Counted from the stretch's first letter, positions 21,701 through 36,043 are shown. The stretch is DNA of 64,000 nt from Zonotrichia leucophrys gambelii (GCF_028769735.1 NC_088170.1:44622585-44686584); one strand, 5' to 3'. The notes: generated by a model from the letters alone, not told the origin. Made by a program: numbers and translations.

Positions 21701-24700
21701 TATGGTAGCCAGAAGCAAAAGCAGAGACTCTTATTGTTACTCTAGATAGTTAGGCTGGATTTAGAGGAAACAGAAGTATAGAATATTGAATAATATACAT
21801 CAAGACACCCTGAAGCTATACTTGTGTTGCTGTCTTATGAAGATTTTTCTAATTCCACACTGAATGCTCTTGTTAAGCACCACTTATTACTAAAATTTTA
21901 TCTAGATATGAGAAAGAAAATGAAATGTTAGTAGTTACTTGTTGGATGTTGTTGCCATCGTCTGTTCATCTCCCACTGATGTAGGAAAGACGACGTGAGC
22001 TGTCTGGAGGTTGCAATATAGTTTAACCCATTTTGCTTTAGGATGTTGAACTTGCAAGATTTTTAGCCTTCAATATGCAGGATTGTAGGTGGTGATCTAA
22101 ATGACAAGTTGTGTGTTATGCCCACGTGGCGGTAGTACCACACCTGTCTCTTCTGCTGTGCAGCAATGGGCACTTCAGGGAACTCGCATTATCAAGGGGA
22201 GCTGTGTGGTAGCAGCGTTTGCCAGACTCCACCTGGCTGAAGCAGGGGAATCCATTGCAGCACCATGATCTTTAATGCTGAGCATGCAGAGCTCCAGCTG
22301 AGGGAGAAGGTGCTTTCTGTCCAAATTGCTTAATGAATCCCAACAATGAATTTGATTCAGTCTTTCTGCTTTAATATGTAATCTGTTGCATTGAAATTTG
22401 TTTTAAAATAATATGGATCTTCAGTCTGTCAGGCAGCCAGTACCTGCTTGGGTGGGTGGTTCTGCCACCTCTTGGTAGCTCAAACTTGGAGACAGGTGGG
22501 GAGGCAGGGCAGAGGAAGGGCTCAGACTGTTGCTGGGAGCAGAGTGCAGATGTTATCACTTGTGTACAAATAAATTAAATCATTACCTCTGCAGATGGAG
22601 CATAAATATAGCTTGCTTCTGCTGGGAGCTGAATGCAGAGCTTGTGGCTTGTTGGTAGAAATGTTATTGCTATCAAAACCACATATATTCTTCACCTCTT
22701 CTTACAATGTACTCCCCTCTGGTTTTTTTTCTGCTTTTGATGACTGATGACTCTGCTCCAGTTGCTGTATTTTCCCCATTTGGCAGTGGCTATAGTAATA
22801 TTTCTACTTGCTTTACAGATTTCTATCAATTGACTTTAGTCCATACATACAAAACTTATTTTGCAAATCCAATTTAAATGGGTTTGGGTTTTTTTTAATA
22901 GTGCAAACCATTTAATTTCCTCCTGTCTTTCCCCATGTCCTGTTGAGTTAGCCTCATGTGTAGCATGAGGTTTTTTACTGGTTTTCTGCTTTATTCCATC
23001 TGTGGGAGGACAAATGATACCTAATTTGGCATAAAGTGAGACAGGTGCTGACAGATTGTATTTCATATAAATCTGCTGATATAAATGTAATCTAAAAATT
23101 GTTGGAAAAAAATATCCCTGGCAGAATAAGTTGGTCTAATCAGCACTTAGCATGATTTCCTTGAGGCTTAAAGATGAAACAAACCTGAAACCCCACCCAA
23201 CCAAACCCAACACCAGTACCTTGGTGAGTGTGAAGGTTGACCTGAGCAGGGTAAATATTTTGCAAAATCTGTTCTGTGTTGAGGGAAATAGACTTTTTAA
23301 CAAATGATAAATAAATACCTGTAAGAAATAATGGAAGGAATTGGCTGGATATACCTCCACAGGTAGATTTATGATTGCTAAAATAAAAAGATTTATTTCG
23401 ACTTATGGGCACTTAATGAAATCAACATAGGGCACTTTATGAAGTTATTCCCTTGACAACTGAGTATTATTTTCACTTTCTAAGTATGTTTTGCATCTGG
23501 CCAGATTCAAAGCACTTGCATCAGCTTATGTATCCTTCACTGGCTATGAGAATGCAAGGAGTTATCATGAGTTATTGCTGCTTAGACCCACAGTGGCTTA
23601 TTGCACACTCATAATTCAGTCATGCGTTTGAGCCCTGACCTGAGTTGTGCATAGTTACATAAATAATCTGATATACAGCATGAGGAGAGGCTGGATTTCT
23701 TGATACCTGAGATTGTACTCTTATCATGAAGCTGTTCTGACTCTATTCAGTCAGGTCCTGCCTTCTGAACCAGTGTCAAATTAACAGACTGCTTCAGCAA
23801 ATCTTTTTGGCTGTGTTACAAGACATGTCCTGTGTACCAGGTGCTTCTATTAAAACTTTTTTATTCTGTTGTGATGAAGGTGGATCAGGAACTACCCCTG
23901 TTTTATGTTAAAAATAATGTGTTTTAGGATATATGGATCTTTAATGAAGAAGACATAGGTAGTTATTTTCATATCTGTGGATTTACAGTAATTTAATTGG
24001 TCTGTGTACTAAAAAGAATGTGGATGGAATAAATTGCAAGCTCAAAAAGACTATCTTTGAAAACGGTGGATTGTGCCATAAAGAATGGGTAAGCATGGAG
24101 AATGGGAAATTTGTCATGGAGCATCACAGCTGCCCAGTAAGTGGTCTTGATTTTCCAAGGAGAGTGCATTTAAAAGAGGGTATATGACTGCATTATTGCA
24201 TTTATGTGCTGCAGGACTCCTGTGGATACGCATTATTTATGCCTGTATGTAGCATTTCCAGTAGGTGGCTGACTGTCACTTCACACTGACTTAAGTACTG
24301 TAAAATAACAGCTGTCACACCTCATGAGACCCACAGTCTATTCCAACAATATCATAAATCTGTTTACTTGCTGTCCATGAAGCCTAAGAACCGCAGAAAT
24401 GCTACATGGCACAGCAGTACTCCTCTATGAAATAAAAAAACAAGCCATCTTTAGTGCATTTTTTTTAAGGCATGCAATTCTTTTCCAGGCAAACAAATAC
24501 ACAAATTAGGATCAGAAAATATATTAGTCACTTAACACACTCTAGAAATACAGGCTTGTTTCTGTTGTACATGCCTAGAGGTTTTACTCCTTTTCAAACC
24601 TATATGTACATGTGAGGTGATTCTAACCAGAAAATTGTTGATTTTTTGACTGTTTTGTTCATTAAAAAAAAAAATTCTTTGACAAGATGATCTTTCTGGA

Positions 24701-25179
24701 GAGACAGTGTTTCTTCTTCCTGAAACTTATAAATAGCTGCTGTAAGAGGGGAACAAATTTTGAAATTTTTGAAATTTCACCTCTGGAACTTTGTTGGATT
24801 AAAAATGGGAAAGAACAGCTGTAAGGGTGATCTCTTCACACTTATTTGTTGTATAAGTATGTTAGCAATATCAGTGATTATTGTTACTGCCAGTGAGGCT
24901 TGGATGATTAAACAATGAAGTGGCAAGTGGAGATTGAAGTAGATGAATGTAAGGGGATGTTCATGGGGTAAAATGAAAATTAATGAGCCTAGATGTGATG
25001 ATCACTGTTAGCAAGACCTTGGGGTTGTAGGGCACAGGTTCAGAAAAACATCAGCTCTGGGTCTAGGAGAAATGAGCAAAGCAAACCATATTTTAGGAAG
25101 GAATAAATAATGAAGAGAATATAGTTTGCCACCATATAAATCCATGGTTTACTTAACCCTTGACTCTGGCCAGTTCTGA
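18791..25179. other. Start of gene-poor interval, nothing recognised
   Basis: AT-rich unique-looking sequence with a 14-A run at 18878-18891 and short chance open frames. I see no exon set, RNA gene or clearly bounded transposon. GC content rises modestly around 20.2-20.5 kb and 21.1-21.6 kb without a CpG island. Confidence 0.5.
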
Positions 25180-25560
25180 TCCCCTGATATTCAAGACACT
25201 GTTAAGACTGGAAGGCATTTGGAAAATAGCCACAGGAATAATTAGATGAAAGAATTTGCGTATGAGATTTGACTGAGTAGTTTATCTTTCTTCAGCCTTG
25301 AGAAGTGACCATGGGGTAATGCACAGGCCTCATCAGTCATGGATAGGCATTGACTATTCATAGTCTTTTGGGCTACAAGGACCAGTCAGTTCCAGGAAAA
25401 TAAAGAAAGTAGGCAGTTCTTCATACAAGAGGTAGTAGACTTACAGAATTTGCAAAAAATAGGGTGATGACAAGACTATGAGAGAGGTTCAAGTTGAAAC
25501 TGGGCAAATCTTGGAAGAGTTTTCTGTTGGGGTTTAATAAATGTATAAATCTCTTCAAGC
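25180..25560 (+). mobile_element. Old LINE remnant, CR1-like (tentative)
   Basis: Phrases such as TTCTTCAGCCTTGAGAAGTGACC (about 25290), GGCAGTTCTTCATACAAGAGGTAG (about 25414) and AGGTTCAAGTTGAAACTGGGC (about 25485) appear in the order found near the 3' end of amniote CR1 elements. The copy is heavily diverged and has no clear ends. Confidence 0.4.
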
Positions 25561-26292
25561 TCAGGAATTTCCTGAGCAGAAAATATTTGGAGCTAAGGGG
25601 AGTAGAAGGGAACACCAGCAAATGTGCTTACCCTGTGCTAACTGTCCGATGGGTTTGCTAATGGAACAGTTGAGGAAAGAGTAGTAGACTTGAAAGACCT
25701 TTGGTTTGAGCTAGTGCAGCCATTCCAATGTTTTAAGACTCTTAAAATTCCATTCTATTTTTAAATTGATTAATAATTTTGTTGGGTTTTTTGTACTCAC
25801 CTTCCAGCTTGTTAGTAAACTGCCTTCCAGCAAGTGTAATTTTACAGGTATATTCATGCTCATCTTGATGTGATGTCTTCTGGCAGATATAGCTGCCTGT
25901 CTTCTGTCACTCTTAATTCTCTTTTAGTACTGTGGTTTTTCAGAACAAATTCTGACTACACACTTAGAGTTATTCATTAATGTTATTTAGTAGAAGAAAG
26001 AACTTTAGTCTTGTTCTCTTTTTTCTCTCGTATTGGCAATTTCTTATGACCTGAGATAACTGTGCCTGGTCTTGTGACAGCTAGATTGTAAAATCAATGG
26101 GTAGCTGCAAGTTGCGCAATCTGAATTCTATAGATTATGATTAAAGAGAAAAATGAAGGAATTAGATTGGGTTAAAAGAAAAGCAAATATATTTGAATGA
26201 GCAGTAGGGAAAATTGAGTTCTATTTTCATTACTTATGGTGGTTTTTTGCAGTCTGCTAGAAACGTTTATACTCAGGAGCATGGAAAATATG

Positions 26293-26325
26293 GAACACAC
26301 ACACACCCACACACCCACACACAGA
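26293..26325. repeat. Short CA-rich microsatellite
   Basis: An ACACACACACCC pattern of CA dinucleotides with CCC interruptions, about 33 bases long, accounts for the Thr/His run in open frames here. Confidence 0.85.
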
Positions 26326-29300
26326 CCTGAGTGCCCTGTGCTGCTGGGGGTGGCTGTCAGGCCTCCCAGGCACTGTGCACCACTGTGCTCTGTCGCTATC
26401 TCTGATGCAGAACTGGAAGCACAGATACAGCCATGCACAGCTGTGAGATATGGCAGTGCTGTCAGACCAAAGGGTGTCCTGTCCCCCAGCCATCTGGAAT
26501 TAGTGATTGTTTTGAAAGAGCAGCAGAGCAACACTGAAGCGAGTTCCCAGAGACTCAGATATGTCCTAGTCTGCAAATGCTGGAACAGGGGTGGAGAAAT
26601 CCCAGCTCCCAGCACAATAATGCCCTGACAGCAAGGATTTCTGATAACACATTGTTTTTCCTCCCCAAGTTTCATTTATTTATCACAAGCTGCAATTGTA
26701 AGATGTTAATCCTCCAGGCACAGGAGCAAAGTCAATGTTTACCAACCCTGTAGCTAATGATATACTGGAAAGGCTCACATATTTTTGCTTAGGACAGAAC
26801 AGAACAGTGACTACAGTAGGCACCTAGAGACAGGCAGCAAACTTTGCCTTAGATATGCAGACAGGTCCAGGAGAAGGATTCTTTGGAAGTTCATTCAGGG
26901 TTGCTATTGCTTGCTCTTTGCCACCTATTTACAAGACCCTACCTCAGAGCAGTCATCTGGACTAGGGAAGGACAGAAATCCCCCTGGAGGGGTTCTCTAG
27001 CAGGAATTAGAAAGCTTTCTGAATCCCTGGAGGGACAGTCAGCACAGCAGTCTGTGCTGGGGGAAGCATGGAAAGTTTCAATTCCACTTAACCTTGAGCC
27101 TGGAGTTATTTGCAGGGATGGGCAAGAGACATATCTGAGAAAGAAAACTAGGCAAGGATCCAGTGATTTGTGGTCACTGCCAATTTTTCCAGTTACTCAG
27201 AACAAGACTGGTACGATTTAAGCAAAACCCTGCACTCCCACAGTAACTGTGGGAGTCTGGGAGTCTGGAAATTCTTCAATCAGAATGAAGAAATGACTTG
27301 TTTTAGTTTAACAGATAGAGGGAGCTTTCCATGAAAATACTTCTATTATCTAATTTTTCTTTCCTTGGACAAAGGGTGCATGAATAATCCCATGGACTAG
27401 AGGATTTAGATACGAGTGACTTATTTGAGAGTTTGGGCACTTCAGGGCCTTTGCCCTGGGGTATTGTAAATTGGCCAGAGTCACTTCCAGGTAAAGTGTG
27501 GTGGAGAACTCTCAGATCATTGCAGGCTGATGGGACCAGGGGATTTGTGAGTCACAGGGTACAAGGCTGGGAACTGAGAAATCAACTGAATGTCATAGAC
27601 AGCCTCTGTCTCATCAACAAGTGTCCAACATTTATGAACAATCCCATTGTCTAGAAATGCAGGTCGGTGATTACAAGTATCTCTTACAGCAAGTTTTTAG
27701 GAGAATGCATCTGTTAAAGAAGGTGAAAAATGAAGGTGAGCGTGAAAAAAGAAATGTGGTGAGAGAGGCTAGAGCCTGCTTCACAGCCCCACTGATATGC
27801 ACTGTTCAGTATGCAGTCTGTGCTCTATGTGCACTTGCTGATAGCTCTCATTAAGAGTTAAACCACCTCCTTGGCACCATGCTTTAATCCTTGAATGGCA
27901 AGGATAATAACTTTGTATGACTGTTTTGCAATATGCATCCTTTTTAGGCAATACAGTTCATGTGGGATTCACCTGAGCAGCAGTAGGGGCAGGAGCCCCC
28001 ATGCAGAGGCAGGCTGGCTCCATTAGCATTGTTGCCAGGCTTGCAGAACTGCTCTGCTTGTCTCCTAAGCAGAGGAGACAACTCTCAGGTGCTCTCATCT
28101 GGCTGGTTAAGGAATGCAGATGTCTTCAGCGTCTTCTTCAAAGGACCAGTGGAACCATCCAAGTCCAGCCTGCATGCTTTCCTTGACATGTAGCCTGAGG
28201 ATGGGAGCGGGTATGTGGGGGTGTACTCTTGGCCAGGAAGAGACAGAGAAAAGTCCCAGGGACTTGGAGAACATTTTTTCAAAAGGTCACATCTTTTCAA
28301 AAAATTGCATAATCTATTTTAAAGAAATCCATGTGAAATAAAAAGGGAGATTGTTTAAACCTTAGCTTTATAATAAATGAAGGATTTTCCTGAGATAGAT
28401 TTCCTTTTGTAAAAATAAATATCTTTCCTTAGCACTTCAATAATGAAAGAAGAATTATCCTCAGTATTTCCAGATTTGCACTTTGACCTAACAAGAAATT
28501 AAAACTAGATTTTCAGCATATTTTCCTACATAACTTGGTGTGCTAATAGTACCTTACCAGTCCTGTTCAGTTTAGAAGGATCATCTGAATGAATGCTGTT
28601 ATCTAGGAAGTTATCCAAAACAAGGAAGTGGTTCAAACACTCCTGAACTTTCTGGAAATACTTGTTTCAAAACTTTCTGGGATTAGGGGTTTACCTGGCA
28701 GTGGAAGGGAATAACAAATGAGCATTCAGCAGTAGCTCTCCAAATATCTCAGGCACAGCTTTACTGACAACTCTTTTTATCAACTTCAGAGCTATCATAC
28801 CTTCAAAAGAAAATAGGCCATGCATGGGTTTTAAGTGCTGAAAGGCAACATTGATTTCTTCCCAATCCCACACTGCATCTTTGTAGACAAACAGCACATA
28901 CAGTGAACCTTCACAGGCTTCAATAGTGTCCTCAGAATACAAAGAACCACAGTCTGAACTGTGCCAGCTCTGCCTTGAGGGTAGTCCAAGGAGATAGGTT
29001 AGAAATGGATTTGCACAGTTTTTCAGCTCCAGGTTTCTGGAGATCAGCCAGGCCTTGGCATCCTTGAAAGCAATTAGGGAAAACAAAACAAAACAAAAAG
29101 CAGGTCAATGTAATATTGCTGAGAGCTTGGCACAGGCCATTTATTGTCTGAATTAACCTTTCACACCATTTTTTTGATAAAATTGGTGTTATGCTGCTGA
29201 GACAACAACATTTTTTCTCTTCTTTGTAAAAAGATTCTGAGACCGAATGTTTCCTGAGGCCAGGCCAAAAACAAAGAGAAGGAAAACAAGAATGTGTTCT

Positions 29301-30949
29301 TGGAGGCCAAGGTAAGAGTCAGGCTGGGGCATCCTGTCTTTGGAAGACTTAAAGCACAAGCTGCTACAGTGAGGAATAAACCTGGCACTCCTTTGGGTAC
29401 TGCTAGCCAAATCTGTCTGCATTTTGTTCTTTTCTGTCCATGGCAGCTAAAATCAATGTGGCATAAGAAAGGCAAAGAACCAGGAGCTTAACTAATTACA
29501 GAGTCTCTGCTGGCAAAGCCACATTAATTCTTCTAACCCTGCACACTCTTTAGTGGTGCTCTCCTGCTGCGACACATGAAAAATGTGAACTGCCAGAAGC
29601 CTTTTTTTACATTAGCAAAGAGGAGGTTATTGATGTGGCTGTATTAAACTGGAGGTGGAAGGGGTGAGGGAGGTGGGTGAAGCTCTGCATTCAGAGCTTC
29701 ATGTCTCCAGAAATAGTTACAATGCCAGAAGAACATCAGCTTTCAAAGACAAAGCTGAAATCTCAAGGGGGATAAAAATTAAAATCCACAGCATTTGCTG
29801 ATGAGATTTTTATGGTAAAAATACAAAGGTTTTTTTTTTAATATATGGAATGTGCATTTTTTAGGTCTCATAGAGGGTTTTTCAAGGAAGTTTTTCAGTT
29901 TCTAGATGGGCAATTTAAAATCAAGACATCATGTGTTTCATGCTTTGCAAAAAGTCTGAAAAACTGAAGCTCCTGGAAAGCAGCATTTTAACATTTCACC
30001 ACTGGATGGAGACAGCACTCCAACTCCTGTGAGTAATTACTACCGGCACTGTAATGAAATGCCTTGCGTTTAAGAGGTTGAATAATTAGTAGACTGCAAC
30101 TACAAACAGTGGAACACCAGCTAGATTTATGGCAGAAGATGTATCGAAGGCACTCCCCAGATTTGAGATTGACCTATTTTTATGGTGAGAAAATCCAAGA
30201 TTTAGCTGAAAAAAAAAATTCTACTTCTCCCATCACATAAAGCATCAATGACACAGACTAGCAAAAAACACAGGGAGATAAAGCAAAGCTTTTTAGTATC
30301 CTTTCTATCTTTTCCCAGGTCACATTGTATTTTTCCTGACAGGAGGATCCTTCAGCTTTGTGGGTCTGGTCGTGAGGGCTTGGTGCTGCAGGTGGCAGCT
30401 GGGGTGTCTCCAGCAGAGCTTGTAGTGGATGTCATGTTTGCAGTGGAAAGCCTTCCCGTGCTTGAAAGCGGCAGAGGAGAGGTCACTGGAGGGGAAGATG
30501 CAACAAAAGGAATTCCCACCATCTTGAACGTTGTTAGGAAAATTTTCAGAGGTCACTGCAGTGGTGATAGCATAGATGGGGGACAGCCTGTCCTATTAGG
30601 GTTAGTTTCTCTCATCAAGTATGTTAAGGTATAAACACACATTTTCTTCCCTCTTTGTGTGTATGTGTGTATGTGCATGAGGTTCAGGTGCATGAGAGAG
30701 GGAAGGAGGAAAGCCTGGATTTCAGTCCAGTCTCTTTATTTAATCATGCTGGGCTTCTCTGTTGTTAGCTATAAATTTTGAATTTTTTGATGATTTGAAG
30801 ACAAATAAATGAATTCAAAGATAATTAAATTCTTATAATTTTTCTGAAATTAGCCGGCCAGATAGGTTGGGGACTCTTGAAGTACCCAGATTAAAGGCTG
30901 AAGAGTGAACTCATATAGAAGAGAGTCCACTCTGGAGAGAGCTCTTTAA

Positions 30950-31301
30950 CATGCCCCTTCCCTGGGAGAAGCTTTAATCAGAACTTGCAATCAACCACAA
31001 GATAAGAATAACCATAGGCATCCAGACTTCATCAGTTCAATAAGCACTAGAACTTTTCCTTAAAAGCAACAGAACAGTTGACCTATTCCATTACCATTTC
31101 TCCTCTGCCTCCAGGTCACAGAGTCTGTACAGAGTTTAAAAGCTGTGAATTTTCACAAATAAAAGCAGCACAAAAGCAAATAACATCCACTGAGACTGAT
31201 TTTTCATGTGTCTGCTTGTTATATTCAGGCAATGCTTTTTCCAGACAGCTGTGGCATTGCATAGTGATTAGTGGGGTGAAGCTCTAGAGGGAAGGGGCAT
31301 G
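30950..31301. repeat. Inverted repeat pair, 14 bp perfect, about 350 bp apart
   Basis: CATGCCCCTTCCCT at 30950-30963 is the exact reverse complement of 31288-31301, and partial similarity extends inward (GAGAAGCTT against GAAGCTCTAG). The interval might be a small non-autonomous element or chance. No target duplication was found. Confidence 0.5.
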
Positions 31302-33307
31302 AAAAAGGGAGGCTGAACATAAAAGGGTGTGACAGGTCCTAATGTATGCCTGTCACTTTTGTTCCCCAAATACAATATCTGTTGGATCAATTATATTCTG
31401 ATCTACAAGAAAATGTCTTAATTCTTTTTTCTGAAACCAAGATTTCAAGTGTAATTCCTTTGCTCACAGCCAAGTCTGATGTAAATCTTCAAGAATAGAT
31501 TCTTGAAGGTGTTTAGGTTTCCTATTCCTGGGTGAAAATCTCTGCCAACTTCACCATCCAGGATGTCTAGGGAGATATCTGGTGCTGAGACAAGAAACCT
31601 AATCAGTATGATGAGCAGAGTTCTAAACCACTACAGAGAAATGCACCGTGTTTAGGCATGAGGGGGAGGTGAGGTTCTGCAGGTAGGATATGTTTGCAGT
31701 GACAGACAGAGGTTTGCAATCATGTGCCTTGTTATTTACTTATTCGTGTGCTCAGCTATTGATATGTACCCATCTCATCTGTTATTCATCTGCAATGTTG
31801 CTGTTTGCTGAAAGTGATTAATACAGAAAGGTTTGAGAACCACCTTTCCTATTGTGGGACCTCTCTGACTTGAAGGAGGCTTGGGCTAGAGGGAGCCCAA
31901 GTGTCAGTTTTCCTGTCCACTTTTTGCTGGTTTTGAGAAAAATGATGTGGGAACTGCTCAGGAAGGTGATACACTGTTATATGGCCAGTCAGTGTGAAAT
32001 TATGGACTGTGACTTTGGTCAGCGATAAGAAACAGTTTCAGAGGAGAAGCCCTCTGAGGAAAGAAATATGTAAAAAACTAACTCTGCTCTAGGTGCTTGA
32101 TGTGGGAGCAGGAAAACATGCTTACTGGATGGAATGAGGGGACTAGATTAAGACATGAGAAACAGAGCAATAGACATGCCAGGAACACCAGGAGCACATG
32201 CTTATAGTGGCGATGAGCTTGGAAGTTCTGTAGACAGAAAAATTGTGTGCATGATTGGCAGAGGCAATACCAAAGCCAGGGCTCTAAGCAGTGAAGAGAA
32301 GCAAATCTCAGCTCTTTGTGATGGTGAGACGCAACCTGCTAAATAACACAGGACCTTGTGGGTGACTATCTATGATCATTGGATCGGATCTGAAAGTTCA
32401 ATCCCTGCTTCCATTGTGGTTGATTGATGGGTATGTGTGACCTGACTAATCTAACCTTTCTTTCTCTGCTTCAAGCAGCCACTTGCACTTCCATGGGCAC
32501 CCCATAGGGTGCCACAGTGTGGTCAGATATGCTGGGTTTGCTCTGCAGCCTTCCAGGTGACCATGGGAACAATGTCCTGGCATCTCTCTGTGAAGTGCCC
32601 CATCACTCCCCAGGTGCCAAAGGCAGAGCTGAATGTGCTCTGGGCTGTCTGCTGTTGGATATCCCTTTGTGCCAGGCAAGCACCTCAAACCTTCCCTCTG
32701 ACAGCTGACTTTGCAACTGCACAGAGCCAAGTAATGCTTGTGGCTACTAATCCATGCACAGAAGAGCTTGTACTAACATACAGGTGTGATTTCTTTGCTG
32801 ATGGATCTCTGTGCTCCAGCCCTGCTACAAGGGCCACAGGAAGGCTTATGGAAGTCTCTCTCCTCATAAGGAAACTTCAGAGGCTGTGTCCATTAGCCCA
32901 TATTAATTTGCCATTCACTGCTCTTTCTCCTGCTGTACAACTGCAAGTAAATTCTCGAGGAGAAGGAGGAATTTGTTACTAGCATTTCTAACTCATACAG
33001 GATGAGTGGGATTTCAAATCAATATCTGGTTCCTTCTCAGCTTCTTCTTCCTCCAGCCTGGCCCATTTCCATCAATCATGAAAAGCTTCCCACTCTCAGC
33101 AAATGGCCACTCCACATGATTAATCACTCAGGTCACAGCCATAAAGAGATCTGCCAGTCCCAGACCTTCAAGACCGTCTCAAGCAGGCAGTGTGCCAGAT
33201 TGATTAAGAGGCTTGCCATGGCAAATAGGAAAATCATTGATATTTGGTGCTGGGGAAAAAGACCTGACAAACAAACCAACAATTTTTCACACAGAAAGGT
33301 AACCGCA

Positions 33308-33345
33308 GGTTTTCTGAGAGCCTAGGGGTTTTCTGAGAGCCTAGG
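33308..33345. repeat. Perfect tandem duplication of 19 bases
   Basis: GGTTTTCTGAGAGCCTAGG occurs twice back to back with no mismatch, which points to a recent slippage or duplication event. Confidence 0.95.
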
Positions 33346-35654
33346 ATGCATTCACATTTATGAACAGCTAAAATATCCTGTGTTTGCAGGCAGTACTGTA
33401 TCATATGACTGCCAGATCAGTTATACCAAATACTTTTTCTGTTCATATCCTCTATGGGACCTATCTCACTTCTCTCAGTCATGGAAAGGGAGACAGGAAC
33501 ACCAGGAACACCCAGTAATACTTTAAAATTTACTGCTTAAAGCATTGCCAAACAATAGGGTAGTTTCCACTGATGACATCCAGGGATTTTATACAAATAA
33601 ATGCCTTTTGGCTTTGTCTTGCTTTGGGTCTTTGTTTATTAATTGAATTACTTCAGCGGTGATGAATAATGGGAACATAAACCTTGCCATGTCAATTGTC
33701 CTGTGTGACATGCTAACAGCAGGCCAAGGTTCCTGAGAATCTTCATGAGCCAGCAATAGGGAATCTGAAAGTCCAAAGGGAGCTACGTGAATATCCCTCA
33801 GAATCCAGTTTAATACACAAGGGAGTGAATATGTGGTTTTGTTTAGGGTTGACCTAGAACCTCCAAGGCAATTGTTTCTTGAATTTGCCCTAGATACTGG
33901 AGAGTTTTGAACTACCAAAGAGTTTTTGCTGAACCTCCTTTTCTCTGACTTGGAACATTTGCAAGCAGATATCATACAATAATTTTGAATTTTTTTGTGA
34001 AAAGTTAATCTTAAATAGGTCGATAGCAAATTCTGGATATTTTTTTTTGTAAGGAAGCAAGTGGTAGTGTTAAAAGCATATAGCCCAAAGCAACAGGTGG
34101 GATTTTCTTTTGTTTTCCCCTAGGGTGGTCAGTGGCCTCCCTTTAAAATAAAGGATTTAAAGTGAAAGTGAAGATAAATCTTGAACTGTACCTAGAGAAC
34201 AGCATGTATAAAAAGAACCATGAAAAATACTGTAAAGTGTTTCAGTCTTGCTCAGAGCGAATCCCCATGATTTTATGAACCTATTAAATGTTTCATTAGT
34301 TAAATATGCCTCTACTCATATATAAAACGTTGAACCCATAGGGGATTTTCTCTGCTTTATCTCAAACTATGCTGTTATCTTGTGTGATGTAGGATTTGTA
34401 CTCGTATCCTGTTTGCTTGCTTTATGTTGTTCCTTTTCGCTGGTTGTCATTGCCTCCTGCTGTTGTGCAGACAACACAAAAACCATCAGCGTGCGAGTGA
34501 GTCGGGTGTGAGGGAGCAGCCCCACCCACAGTGTGGTTGGGAAGTGTCCAGCAGTTTGATAATAGTGAATAATTTCTCTCCAGTGAATATGGGTGTTCCA
34601 CAGAATAGTGTGGGAAGAGGCAAAAGGAGCAAGGTGTTCCCAGCACGCAAAGGAAGCTCTGTGGCTGCCACAACAAGAGATCAGGCTGGGCATGATGTTT
34701 TCCGCCTTAAAGACCCTCTTTGTGTGGGGTTTCTGTTAACAGGAGATAATGACAGCTGTTCTCAGGGTAAACAGGGAAGAGTACTTCAGGAATGCAACAG
34801 CTGTGCAATGTTATTTTCTGATTAGCGCTCTTCAATAACCCAGAGAGATTTGTAGCAGTATTATGGTTTCTACTTGTCACTCAAAATTATGCCAGTATCA
34901 TTGCAAAGGAGAAAAAGTTCCTGGTGTGTTAGCAACCTGTATTTCTGGTGCAGGAACAGAAATTAAACCATCAATCTCACCAGTCATTCTGCCTTTGCAC
35001 AGGCAAAACTCTTTGTATTCAAAGAGTCCCAGGATGATAAAATGAGACATAAAGATCTCCTTTGATGGTCAAGCTCCTGAAGCCCATTCAGAAATGAGTC
35101 ACTGGTTAAAAACTACCTTTGAGCAATTTTCAACTGCCATTCAAAAAGTCAAGCACTCCACTCTTCTCATGTTCCAATTAGCCAAAGCCAGGTAGGTATT
35201 CTGAGGGAGCTACACACAGAGCATACAAATACAGGGAAAACTTCCTGATGTGCCATACAGAAAACAGAAGTAGAACAGAATAGTGGTGTAGGGAATGCTG
35301 CTGCTTCTTATCTCATCCTGCTCTCTTTTGCACTCTGTTTTCCACACGTCATCATATGAAATTAATTAATATATAATGACAGTAACACACTCTTTAATTC
35401 AGTGATTTTTCTTCAAAGAACAGTAATTAAGATTCCACATTGTATACGTTATTGCTAATTTTAGTTTTAGTAACTAATTTTAATTTTAATAGCTATGTCA
35501 TTGAGGATTGCACCGTAAGTGGTACCTATACATACCTGTGGTCTCTCCGATTTCAATTTAAAAGGCAAATTAAACAAAATCTGCAAGACAGTAGTTTTCC
35601 TACTGGCAGCATTGTGTTCCTGTTCCATATATACCGTATGTCTTTGTAAATGTG

Positions 35655-36043
35655 TGTTACAGGGCTTGCAAGGGTCTTTCAGGGGTGAAGAGATAGATGG
35701 GAATCTTGAACTCATGTTCAGAAGGCTTGATTTATTATTTTATGCCATATATTACATTATTACTATGCTACTAGGAATAGAGAGGAAAAGTCTCAGAAGC
35801 TTGCTAAGCTAAGAATAGAAAAGGAATGAATCAACAAAGGAGGTCTCTCTGATTCTGTCCCAGAGAGAGCTTGGCCTTTGATTGGCCCTTAATTGTACAT
35901 ATGGAACATGGGCCAATCACAGCTGCACCTGTTGCATTCCACAGCAGCAGATAACAATTGTTTACATTCTTTTTCTGGGGCCTCAGCTTCCCAGAAGGAA
36001 AAAATCCCAAAGAAAGGATTTTTCACAAAAGATGTCTGTGACA
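35655..36043 (+). mobile_element. Solo LTR, ERVK-type (passerine), 389 bp
   Basis: It begins TGTTACAGGGCTTGCAAGG and ends GATGTCTGTGACA, giving TG...CA ends with a short terminal inverted repeat (TGTTACAG/CTGTGACA). Flanks AATGTG (35649-35654) and AATTTG (36044-36049) form a 6-base target duplication with one mismatch, as expected for ERVK. Internal blocks such as CAGAAGGCTTGATTTATTATTTTATG and CACCTGTTGCATTCCACAGCAGC split across 35728-35948 are familiar from songbird LTRs. No internal retroviral genes are present, so it is a recombinant solo LTR. Confidence 0.75.

Larger units (their letters stand above)
25561..35648. other. Gene-poor interval
   Basis: Ten kilobases without a supportable gene. 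The longer open frames (26172-26675, 30248-30634, 32509-32982 and 33589-34029, 128-167 codons) overlap frames on the opposite strand and show no motif, exon structure or codon bias I can recognise. Within it are a perfect 19-base tandem duplication at 33308-33345 and a 14-base inverted repeat pair at 30950-30963 and 31288-31301. Confidence 0.5.

Noticed and set aside
26172..26675. A 167-codon open frame on the minus strand
   Set aside because: It overlaps a 130-codon frame on the plus strand and a CA repeat; no motif supports either.
32509..32982. A 157-codon open frame with many cysteines
   Set aside because: No recognisable domain, no splice partners, opposite-strand frames of similar quality and no promoter. 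It may be a non-coding RNA or chance, but I cannot support a gene.
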